In this document: positions 1 to 5,424 of the stretch, in pieces
How the letters are laid out: every line of letters starts with the position of its first letter
How positions within the stretch are numbered: the first letter of the stretch is position 1
Assembly: GCA_030146505.1 (NCBI GenBank)
Contig: JASLCO010000389.1
Coordinates: 1 to 6,777 of the forward strand
Origin: Moraxellaceae bacterium
GTDB lineage: Bacteria > Pseudomonadota > Gammaproteobacteria > Pseudomonadales > Moraxellaceae
Length of the DNA: 6,777 bases
Direction: 5' to 3'
Translations under genes and position numbers: made by a program
Notes under the pieces: model-generated
Databases searched by the model: none
Seen by the model: only the letters and a program-made list of their open reading frames with translations
Told to the model about the DNA's origin: nothing

Positions 1-2030
1 CCGGCGGTGGCGACGGCGTGCTGGTTGCCGTCATTGCCGGTGAGCAGGGCAGGGGTGTAGGTCTGCGTCAGGGTTTGCGAGGGCGTACTTACGGTGTAGG
101 TGGCGGACTGGCAGGCCGCCGAATTGGCGGCGAGGCTGTACTTGGCGCAGTTCACCGCCACCAGGCCGCCGTCGCCGCCGCCACCGCCGGAACCGCCATG
201 CGCCACCGCCTTGCCGCTGAACAGGGACACATCCATGGCCAGCGCGCCGCCGCCGGTGCCGCCGCCGCCGCCCACCGACTGCGCCAGGATGCCCGCCGAG
301 TTGACCTCCGCCGTCATGATGTTGCCGGTGCTGCTGACGTTGACGCCCAGGCCGTCGCCGCCATCCCCGCCGGCGCCGCCGATGGCCAGCGACTTGCCCG
401 GCGTCAGGCCGAGGAAACCGCCGCCCGCCGACAGCGCGGTGGCGCTGCCGCCCGCGCCGCCGCCACCGCCGACGCTCTGGGCGTAGATGCCGTAGGCGCC
501 GCCCGCCGTGTCCCACTTTGCCGCGAGGTCGGCCAGCGCCACGCCGCAGGCACCGCCGGTGCAGATGTCGCCACCGTTGCTGACCGTGACCACGCCGCCG
601 GAACCGCCGCCACCACCCGAGCCGCCGACGGCGATGGCGGTATGGCCCTTGGCATAGGCCAGGCCGCCGGCGCCGCCGCCGCCCCCCACCGACTGCGCGA
701 AGACGCCGGTGGAGCCCTCGGTGTCGAGGGCGATGGCGCCGCTGTTGTTGACGGTGGTGATGTTGCCGTAGCCGGCATCGCCGCCGTCGGCGCCAATGGC
801 GTGGTGGCCGGACTTGCCGCCGGAGTTGCCGCCGCCGCCACCGACGCTCTGGGCATAGATGCCGTAGGCGCCGCTCAGCTCGCAGTCCGTGGTGCGGGTG
901 TCGCAGGCCCCGGTCAGGCGGGACAGCAGGGCGGGATCGGTGGCGTCGGTGATGAGGCAGTTGCTGGTGAGGCTGGCGCTGCACGGCGGCAGGCTGCTGG
1001 CGTTCACGGTGAGGGCGCCGCTGTTGGAGACGAACACATAGCCGCCGTCGCCACCGCCGCCGCCCGCGCCGCCATAACCCTTGGTGTTGACGCCGGCATC
1101 GCCGCCGAAGCCGCCGATGCTCTGCACCAGGATGGCGCTGCCGCCGTTGGTGGTGACGGGCGCGTAGTTGTAGACGAGCGCCGCGCCGGCGTTGCCGGCC
1201 TTGCCGCCGGCGCCGCCCGGCTTGTTCTTGTCGGTGCTGGAACCGCCCACGCCGCCGATGCCGCCGCCGCTCTGCACCACGATGCCATGCGCGGTGTTCA
1301 CCACCTGCGTGACGGTGCTCACCGCGTCACCATCGGTGGTGGTCTGGGTGTAGACCTGCGGGCTGCCCGCGACATTGAGCCCGGCGTTGTTGGTGACGAC
1401 GGCGTAGCTGCTGTTGCCGCCATTGCCGCCGTTGCCGCCCTTGGCGCGGCTGTCGTCGGTGGCGTCCACGGTATTGCCGCCCGCGCCGCCGTCGCCGCCC
1501 AGGTTCTGCACCACGATGGCGGTGCTGTTGACGGTGTAGACCGCGCCCTTCGTCGCCGGATTGACGGTGAGGCTGGCACTGCCGCTGGCCCCGCCGCGGC
1601 CGCCCGCCATGCCGCCGGTGTCGCAGGAGCCCGGCGTGTTGTTGCCGCCATGCCCGCCGCTGCCGCCGTTGCTGCCGACCACGGCGATGGTGTCGGTGCC
1701 GGCGCCGCTGGCCGGCGCAAAGGTGACGGTGGTCGTCACCGACTTCGCGGTGCCGCCGTCGCTGCCGTTGGTGGCTTTTTTCTGGCCGGTCGAACTGCCG
1801 CAGTCCGTGCCCGCCGCCCCGGCGCTGCCCTTGTTGTTCAGGTACAGGGCATTGGCGTCGGCGTAATAGCCGGGGCCGGTCTGCACCAACGGAACGTCGC
1901 TCACCACCTGGCCGCTGGCATCGGTGGTGACGGTGGTTTCCGCCGCCGTCGCCGCGACCGGCAAGAGGGCGATGGCGAACAGGGCCGCCGGCATCTTGCG
2001 CATCACGGCGTCGTGAAAGAGCGCGCTCAT
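1..2030 (-). CDS. Glycine-rich repeat surface protein, probable autotransporter passenger (3' end outside window)
   Basis: The minus strand is stop-free from an ATG at 2030 to the window edge: 676 codons plus two bases. The start is supported by GGGGAG seven bases upstream and an ATGA overlap with the preceding gene. The next ATG, codon 10, has no visible ribosome binding site. Residues 10-30 form a Sec signal peptide: R11-K12, a hydrophobic core, then a likely cut after ATAA-30. The mature part is dominated by Gly, Ala, Ser, Thr and Asn, with seven copies of a (A/V)QS(V/I)GGGGGxxGG motif at about residues 174, 252, 302, 393, 445, 517 and 583. Between copies come beta-prone stretches and second glycine-rich turns. 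This motif is familiar from very large type V autotransporter passengers (beta-helical adhesins). Ten cysteines are present, mostly in close pairs. The C-terminal beta-barrel is not in view, so autotransporter is inferred; another exported Gly-rich adhesin remains possible. Export is much surer than mechanism. Confidence 0.75.
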   Translation of the reverse strand, partial: MSALFHDAVMRKMPAALFAIALLPVAATAAETTVTTDASGQVVSDVPLVQTGPGYYADANALYLNNKGSAGAAGTDCGSSTGQKKATNGSDGGTAKSVTTTVTFAPASGAGTDTIAVVGSNGGSGGHGGNNTPGSCDTGGMAGGRGGASGSASLTVNPATKGAVYTVNSTAIVVQNLGGDGGAGGNTVDATDDSRAKGGNGGNGGNSSYAVVTNNAGLNVAGSPQVYTQTTTDGDAVSTVTQVVNTAHGIVVQSGGGIGGVGGSSTDKNKPGGAGGKAGNAGAALVYNYAPVTTNGGSAILVQSIGGFGGDAGVNTKGYGGAGGGGGDGGYVFVSNSGALTVNASSLPPCSASLTSNCLITDATDPALLSRLTGACDTRTTDCELSGAYGIYAQSVGGGGGNSGGKSGHHAIGADGGDAGYGNITTVNNSGAIALDTEGSTGVFAQSVGGGGGAGGLAYAKGHTAIAVGGSGGGGGSGGVVTVSNGGDICTGGACGVALADLAAKWDTAGGAYGIYAQSVGGGGGAGGSATALSAGGGFLGLTPGKSLAIGGAGGDGGDGLGVNVSSTGNIMTAEVNSAGILAQSVGGGGGTGGGALAMDVSLFSGKAVAHGGSGGGGGDGGLVAVNCAKYSLAANSAACQSATYTVSTPSQTLTQTYTPALLTGNDGNQHAVATA
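246..1511 (-). repeat. Seven glycine-rich AQSVGGGGG-type protein repeats within the surface-protein gene
   Basis: Copies, in gene order, are at 1511-1476 (VQNLGGDGGAGG), 1277-1242 (VQSGGGIGGVGG), 1127-1092 (VQSIGGFGGDAG), 854-816 (AQSVGGGGGNSGG), 698-663 (AQSVGGGGGAGG), 482-447 (AQSVGGGGGAGG) and 284-246 (AQSVGGGGGTGGG). Copy starts are 50-91 residues apart. The first three are degenerate and the last four nearly uniform. At DNA level, 470-502 and 842-874 match at 32 of 33 bases and encode the same GAYGIYAQSVGG stretch, suggesting fairly recent duplication or gene conversion. The pattern would suit stacked turns of a beta-helix, but that fold is inferred. Confidence 0.8.
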
Positions 2031-2536
2031 TTCGCCGCTCCCCAGGCTGCGGCAAAGTCCGTCAGGACATGGTTGAAGGCATAGGGCTGGCGGCTGCCGC
2101 CGGCCACGGCCTGTACGGTCAGCGTCTTGCCCTTTTGCAGGGAATCGACGAGGGCCGGCGTCAGCGGCAGCGACGCCAAGCAGCCGCTGCCGTCGCAGAA
2201 CTGGAGCGGCACCGCCACCGGCTTGCCGTCGTCAATCTTCAGGGTGACGCCCTCAGGCAGGGAAAGCCCGGTGGGCAGCAGGAATTGCAGCACCGGTTTG
2301 CGCGTGGCGCCGGGAACGCTGACCACGGCCAGGGAAAGGCTCTGTCCGGTTTCCTGGGCCACCAGGCGCTGCTCGATCTTGCAGTCGGCGGGCGCGGCGC
2401 GGGAGGCGGAAACGCAGCTCACGACCCAGGCCGGCGCCGGGGACGGTTCCGCCGCCTGCGTGCCGGCGGCCAGGAGTCCCGTTGCCAGCGCCAGTGCGCC
2501 CGTCCACAGCGTTGTCGTCCGATTGCCCTTGTTCAT
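2027..2536 (-). CDS. Exported IalB-family (invasion-associated locus B) protein
   Basis: A 169-residue protein with a Sec signal peptide: N-terminal K3 and R6, hydrophobic core at about 11-25, likely cut after TQA-28. The mature part matches my recollection of the IalB family (Pfam PF06776). It opens with W37-VVSC and DCKIEQRL, continues with a LLPTGLSLPEGVTLKIDDG segment (about 86-104), then FCDGSGC (113-119). The four cysteines, C41, C52, C114 and C119, lie in two close pairs, as expected for disulfides in the periplasm. IalB was first linked to erythrocyte invasion by Bartonella, but homologues occur widely in non-pathogens and their biochemical role is unclear, so no invasion role should be read here. 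The ATG at 2536 has a GGGGGA sequence four bases upstream. The stop overlaps the start of the downstream glycine-rich gene by ATGA, so the two are probably made together, and this protein may assist or accompany its large partner (inference). Confidence 0.8.
   Translation of the reverse strand: MNKGNRTTTLWTGALALATGLLAAGTQAAEPSPAPAWVVSCVSASRAAPADCKIEQRLVAQETGQSLSLAVVSVPGATRKPVLQFLLPTGLSLPEGVTLKIDDGKPVAVPLQFCDGSGCLASLPLTPALVDSLQKGKTLTVQAVAGGSRQPYAFNHVLTDFAAAWGAAK
2038..2043 (-). promoter_or_regulatory. Ribosome binding site of the glycine-rich protein, inside the end of the IalB-like gene
   Basis: On the minus strand GGGGAG lies seven bases before the ATG at 2030, within the last codons of the upstream gene. 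With the ATGA stop/start overlap it indicates translational coupling. It also favours the start at 2030 over the ATG at 2003, which would give a more typical signal-peptide length but has no such site. Confidence 0.65.
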
Positions 2537-2575
2537 GTCGTCCCCCGGTTTCAGTACGCGGATTCAATGCGCGGC

Positions 2576-2594
2576 GGCCCGCCCGTGGCGGGCC
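2576..2594 (-). promoter_or_regulatory. Perfect GC-rich inverted repeat in the leader of the IalB-like gene
   Basis: GGCCCGCC (2576-2583) and GGCGGGCC (2587-2594) are perfect reverse complements around a 3-base loop, 40 bases upstream of the IalB-like start. If transcribed it would form a strong hairpin in the 5' leader; as DNA it could be an operator. There is no following U-run, so it is not an ordinary terminator. Given the very high GC, part of the symmetry could be chance. Confidence 0.35.
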
Positions 2595-2604
2595 ATGGGG
2601 GATG

Positions 2605-2648
2605 ACTATGCCCGGCGGCAAACGCAGGGGGCATACCATGGACATAGT
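2605..2648 (-). promoter_or_regulatory. Overlapping dyads sharing one arm upstream of the IalB-like gene
   Basis: TATGCCC (2607-2613) is the exact reverse complement of GGGCATA (2629-2635), with 15 bases between. ACTATG (2605-2610), overlapping the first arm, is the reverse complement of CATAGT (2643-2648). One arm can therefore pair with either of two partners. This could be operator half-sites or alternative leader structures, or coincidence; no function is known. Confidence 0.25.
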
Positions 2649-2723
2649 AGGGAGGCGGGGCGAGGTGGCGTGGGCTGGGGCTAAGGAATGGGAATTACAT
2701 ACTTAACTACCTGAATCGCCGTC

Positions 2724-2743
2724 ATTCCCGCGAAAGCGGGAAT
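2724..2743. repeat. dRS3/REP-like inverted repeat ATTCCC-N8-GGGAAT
   Basis: ATTCCCGC, a GAAA loop and GCGGGAAT form a perfect 8-bp stem. The sequence fits the ATTCCC-N8-GGGAAT form of neisserial dRS3 repeats, and near-identical units preceded by GTC and followed by CCAG are scattered between genes in many beta- and gammaproteobacteria (from memory). In Neisseria, dRS3 units serve as insertion targets of filamentous prophages; whether that applies here is unknown. It could also act as an RNA-stabilising or weak terminating hairpin after the kinase gene, though no U-run follows. Confidence 0.7.
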
Positions 2744-2787
2744 CCAGTGCCTTCAGGGCTCTCCCCAAACAGCAAAGTCGCTGGATT
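2741..2787. repeat. Second half of a truncated repeat element, flanked by AATCCAG/CTGGATT
   Basis: AATCCAG (2741-2747) and CTGGATT (2781-2787) are perfect inverted repeats 33 bases apart, the first joined directly to the dRS3-like hairpin. In complete elements of this kind, as I recall them, CTGGATT is followed by a mirror-image copy of the hairpin. Here that right half is absent and kinase coding sequence starts at once. The last two bases of the element are part of the kinase TAA stop (2786-2788). This points to a decayed or truncated miniature repeat at the gene's end. Confidence 0.5.
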
Positions 2788-4597
2788 ATGCCGGCGCGTC
2801 GCCGGGCTCCGGCAGTTGCGGCGGCAGCAGCAGCGTCAGCCGCGTTCCCGTTTCCAGCGCTTCCACGCGGATTTCCCCGCCCAGCTGTTCGGCGCGGCGG
2901 CGCATGTTCTCCAGGCCGGCGCCGCGTCCCTGTGGCGTGAAAGGCGCGCCGTCGTTCTCGATCACGAGGCGGGCGCGGCCGTCGGCCTCGACATCGCCAC
3001 GCAGGAGGATGCGCGTGGCCGGCCCGTGCCGGATGGCGTTGGTGACGGCTTCCTGGAGGATGCGCAGCACGTTCAGGGCATGGGTCGGCGTCACGCCGCT
3101 GATTTCCGGCAGCCAGGCGATGGACCAGTCCAGCTCGACGCCCATGCGCTTGAGCTGCCGCTCCAGGCGTTCACGCAGGCCGGAAAGCGCGACGGTGAGT
3201 TCGCGGTCGTTGATGTCGAGCGAGTGGATGACCAGACGCAGGTCGTCCAGCGCCTCGCGCGCGGTGCGCTCGATGCCGGTGGTTCGTTCGCGCTCGGCCA
3301 GCGCGATGATGGAGGCTAAGTGACCGCTCAGGCCGTCGTGCAGGTCCACGGTCAGGCGCTGGCGTTCCTCGACGCGCACGCGCTGCGCCGCTTCCCGGCG
3401 TTCGTCCCGGTGCAGCCGCTCCAGCTCGGCCTCGCGCTCGGCCAGGCGCCGCGTCAGCCAGGCGTTGACGTTGTCGAGCTGCGTCAGGCTGGTGCCGAGC
3501 TGGCGCATCAGGATCATGGCGATGCCGATGAGGAGCGCCGGGCGGTAATAGACGGAGAGGAACACCGGCCCGTCCAGCCAGCCCGTCACCACGGCAAAAT
3601 CGCGCAGGGCCACCAGCACCGCCAGCAGCAGGGGCAGCAGCAGGAGCCAGGCCTCGCTGACGCGCCGGACCAGGGCCGACCAGCCGGTGAGCAGCAGGCC
3701 GGCGAGCAGGCCCAGGATGTTGAGCGGGGCATTGACGAGCAGCAGCAGCCGGTGCGCCGGCACCATGCCGGTAAGCGCCAGCAGCAGGCAGACGGCGGGA
3801 ATCACCACCACCGCCCACTTCAGCCAGCGCGGCACCGGCAGGCCGCAGACCAGCAGGACCGTGATCACCAGGATGGTGCTGGCCGAGGAACCGACCATGG
3901 AGGCGTAGGGGAGCAGTTCGGACAGGCGCGGATGCAGGTCGCTCAGCAGGCCGAGGTAGACGAACATCGAGGTCAGCAGCAGCAGGGCCAGCCAGCCGAA
4001 CAGGGCTTCTTTCGGCCGGTAGAGCCAGACCACGAACACCACCATCGTCACCAGCAACTGGCCGGCCACCACCATCAGGCGCAGGTACTCCAGCAGGAAG
4101 ACGCGGAGGCGGTAAAACGGCGACAGTTCCGCCGCGCTGCCTAAGTAGGCCGGCGAAAGATAGCCGCGCACGAGGCCCATGGCCTGCAAGTGCAGGTCGA
4201 TGACGTTGTCGCCTTCCTTCAGCAGCCGTGACGGCAGCAGCACGAACTCCGTGGTGCCCGAGGTCAGCCCGACCATGAGCCCGCGGTTGCCGGTGTCGCT
4301 GACCGGGTGGCCGTCGAGCTGGATGACGGCGCGCTGGCTCAGCAGGGGAATGAACAGGTAGAGGGGACGCGGCGTGTCGGGGCCGACGCTGAACGCCAGG
4401 CGGTAATGCGCCCAGCCGCCACGTTCGTGCTGCACGGCCGGCAGGGCGACGCGCCCCGGCCCGTCCGGGCCATCCACACGCACGGCATCGGTGATGGCGA
4501 TGGCGGCCTCGGGCGCGGACAGGTGCACCCACAAGGGCAGGCTGGCGACCACGACGATCAGGCCCCACAGCAGGCCCCAGGCCAAACGGATCTTCAC
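2786..4597 (-). CDS. NarL/DesK-type sensor histidine kinase with periplasmic sensor domain and seven transmembrane helices
   Basis: A 603-residue membrane kinase. An N-terminal helix (about 5-23) is followed by a periplasmic, beta-rich domain (about 28-165) with the look of a jelly-roll/7TMR-DISM-type sensor. Seven predicted helices follow at about 173-193, 198-218, 231-252, 259-278, 283-308, 316-337 and 346-364, then a charged coiled coil (about 370-415). The HisKA_3 dimerisation domain has the phospho-accepting H420 in DLHDGLSGHL. The ATPase domain shows an N box (QEAVTNAIRHG, N520), a G1 box (ENDG, D549) and a G2 box (GRGAGLENM, 557-565), so it looks fully active. It should autophosphorylate and pass phosphate to the regulator encoded just upstream. 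The start is GTG, ten bases after the regulator stop, with only a weak GAAG site, so translation may depend on coupling. The TAA stop overlaps a repeat-element remnant. The ligand cannot be told from sequence. Confidence 0.9.
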   Translation of the reverse strand: MKIRLAWGLLWGLIVVVASLPLWVHLSAPEAAIAITDAVRVDGPDGPGRVALPAVQHERGGWAHYRLAFSVGPDTPRPLYLFIPLLSQRAVIQLDGHPVSDTGNRGLMVGLTSGTTEFVLLPSRLLKEGDNVIDLHLQAMGLVRGYLSPAYLGSAAELSPFYRLRVFLLEYLRLMVVAGQLLVTMVVFVVWLYRPKEALFGWLALLLLTSMFVYLGLLSDLHPRLSELLPYASMVGSSASTILVITVLLVCGLPVPRWLKWAVVVIPAVCLLLALTGMVPAHRLLLLVNAPLNILGLLAGLLLTGWSALVRRVSEAWLLLLPLLLAVLVALRDFAVVTGWLDGPVFLSVYYRPALLIGIAMILMRQLGTSLTQLDNVNAWLTRRLAEREAELERLHRDERREAAQRVRVEERQRLTVDLHDGLSGHLASIIALAERERTTGIERTAREALDDLRLVIHSLDINDRELTVALSGLRERLERQLKRMGVELDWSIAWLPEISGVTPTHALNVLRILQEAVTNAIRHGPATRILLRGDVEADGRARLVIENDGAPFTPQGRGAGLENMRRRAEQLGGEIRVEALETGTRLTLLLPPQLPEPGDAPA

Positions 4598-4607
4598 GGG
4601 CAGGTCT

Positions 4608-5309
4608 TCACAGCCGGATCAATCCCAGGCGCGACGCCTCGAAAACGGCTTCGGAACGGTTGTTGGCCGCCAGCTTGCGGTAGATGTTCTTGATGTGGAC
4701 AGGCACGGTCTGCCGGGACATCCCCAGGCGCTCGGCGAGTTCGGCATAGGTGAAGCCCTTGGCGATGCCCCACAGGATTTCCATTTCGCGCGGCGTCAGT
4801 ATGTCCGCCGGCGCGGGCACAGGCGCGGATACGGATGCGGGCACGGCCGGCGTCGGCGCGCCGAGGCGGCGGACGATGATGCGGGCGATGGAGGAGGAAA
4901 TCGGCGAGCGGCCGGCGCGCAGTTCCTCGATGGCCTCGACCAGCTCCAGCGAATCGGCATCCTTCAAGAGATAGCCCGCCGCGCCGGCCTCGATGGCCTC
5001 GATCACCGTCTTGTCGTCGGCCAGCACCGAAATCACCATGGCGTCGGCCGCCGGATTGAGGGAACGCAGGAGGCGGATGGCCTGCGTGCCATGGCCGTCG
5101 GGCAGGCGCAGGTCGGTCATGAGCAGGTCCACGGGCTGCGTCTGCAAGGCAGCGACCGCCTCGGCCAGCGTCGCACAGGCCGCCACCAGCCGGCCGCCCG
5201 GCCACGCCGCCAGAATGCGCGCAAAGCGCTCGCGCAGCGGCCCGTCATCCTCGACGAGCAGCACCCGGCACAGCGCTTCCCCTTTGTTGTCGCCCGTCTC
5301 TTCTTGCAT
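4608..5309 (-). CDS. NarL/FixJ-family response regulator with LuxR-type DNA-binding domain
   Basis: A 233-residue two-domain regulator. The receiver domain (about 14-130) has the acidic group E20-D21-D22, phospho-accepting D66 (MTDLRLPDG), switch S94 and conserved K116 (LLKDA). A Pro/Ala linker (about 151-169) leads to a LuxR/GerE helix-turn-helix (about 170-231) with LTPREMEIL, an LAERLGMSRQTVPVHIKNIY recognition region and an RSEAV tail. It should be phosphorylated by the kinase encoded ten bases downstream and bind DNA as a dimer. The frame is open upstream to 5543, but that would overlap gyrB and encode sequence unlike any receiver domain. The ATG at 5309 puts the receiver core at the usual place. 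Its ribosome binding site is poor (GAGG about 12 bases away, AAGG too close), so an upstream in-frame GTG within about 25 bases is an alternative. Confidence 0.92.
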   Translation of the reverse strand: MQEETGDNKGEALCRVLLVEDDGPLRERFARILAAWPGGRLVAACATLAEAVAALQTQPVDLLMTDLRLPDGHGTQAIRLLRSLNPAADAMVISVLADDKTVIEAIEAGAAGYLLKDADSLELVEAIEELRAGRSPISSSIARIIVRRLGAPTPAVPASVSAPVPAPADILTPREMEILWGIAKGFTYAELAERLGMSRQTVPVHIKNIYRKLAANNRSEAVFEASRLGLIRL

Positions 5310-5360
5310 GCCTTGCCACACCCTCACCACAACCCCCGACTTTGCAACGGGGCAGGGCCT

Positions 5361-5392
5361 CTCCCGAATACCGTATTCATGGTATGCGGGAG
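5361..5392. promoter_or_regulatory. Strong inverted repeat with embedded palindrome between gyrB and the response regulator
   Basis: CTCCCG (5361-5366) plus ATACC (5368-5372) pair with GGTAT (5381-5385) plus CGGGAG (5387-5392), giving an 11-bp stem with one mismatch and an 8-base loop. Inside it GAATAC-C-GTATTC (5366-5378) is a separate perfect palindrome. It starts about 30 bases past the gyrB stop and about 50 before the regulator start. Without a U-run it is not a classical terminator; a regulator binding site, an mRNA 3'-end stabiliser for gyrB, or a factor-assisted terminator are all possible. Confidence 0.5.
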
Positions 5393-5406
5393 GCTTCGCC
5401 AGACAA
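5379..5406 (-). promoter_or_regulatory. Candidate sigma-70-type promoter for the two-component genes
   Basis: On the minus strand TTGTCT (5406-5401, 4 of 6 to TTGACA) and TACCAT (5384-5379, 4 of 6 to TATAAT) are 16 bases apart, just after the gyrB stop. Transcription would start near 5372, inside the GAATACCGTATTC palindrome, so a protein bound there would block or modulate it. The match is modest. Confidence 0.3.
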
Positions 5407-5424
5407 GGCCGAGAGCTGGTCGGC

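Larger units (their letters stand above)
2537..2785. other. Intergenic region upstream of the IalB-like/surface-protein pair
   Basis: This 249-bp gap follows the kinase stop and precedes the IalB-like start; I see no gene in it. The kinase-proximal part (about 2720-2787) is a repeat-element remnant and the IalB-proximal part (2576-2648) carries dyads. Between them, about 2690-2715 is an AT-rich patch unlike its surroundings, where a promoter for the pair would most plausibly sit. On the minus strand TGTAAT there matches a -10 box at 5 of 6 bases, but I could not pair it with a good -35. No clear intrinsic terminator with a U-run follows the kinase gene, so read-through from the two-component genes is possible. 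Confidence 0.5.

Noticed and set aside
246..1511. CRISPR array or tandem satellite
   Set aside because: Repeats are coding, irregularly spaced (50-91 codons) and conserved as protein motifs rather than as DNA units with unique spacers.
1..2030. Mycobacterial PE_PGRS-like protein
   Set aside because: Glycine richness is similar, but there is no PE domain, a Gram-negative signal peptide is present, and the AQSVGGGGG motif plus gammaproteobacterial gyrB argue for a proteobacterial surface protein.
31..2055. Several shorter minus-strand frames in the left third rich in Arg, Ala or Pro
   Set aside because: They are out of frame with the signal-peptide-bearing reading frame that runs unbroken from 2030, and show only skewed composition from shifted reading of glycine codons.
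18..2084. A 688-codon plus-strand open frame across the whole left third
   Set aside because: It is the antisense shadow of the glycine-rich gene: GGC/GCC-rich codons leave few stops on the opposite strand. It lacks a signal peptide, recognisable domain or start context, whereas the minus frame has all the marks of a gene.
2720..2745. Classical intrinsic terminator for the kinase gene
   Set aside because: The hairpin is strong but no U-run follows on the transcribed strand; it is better explained as a dispersed repeat element.
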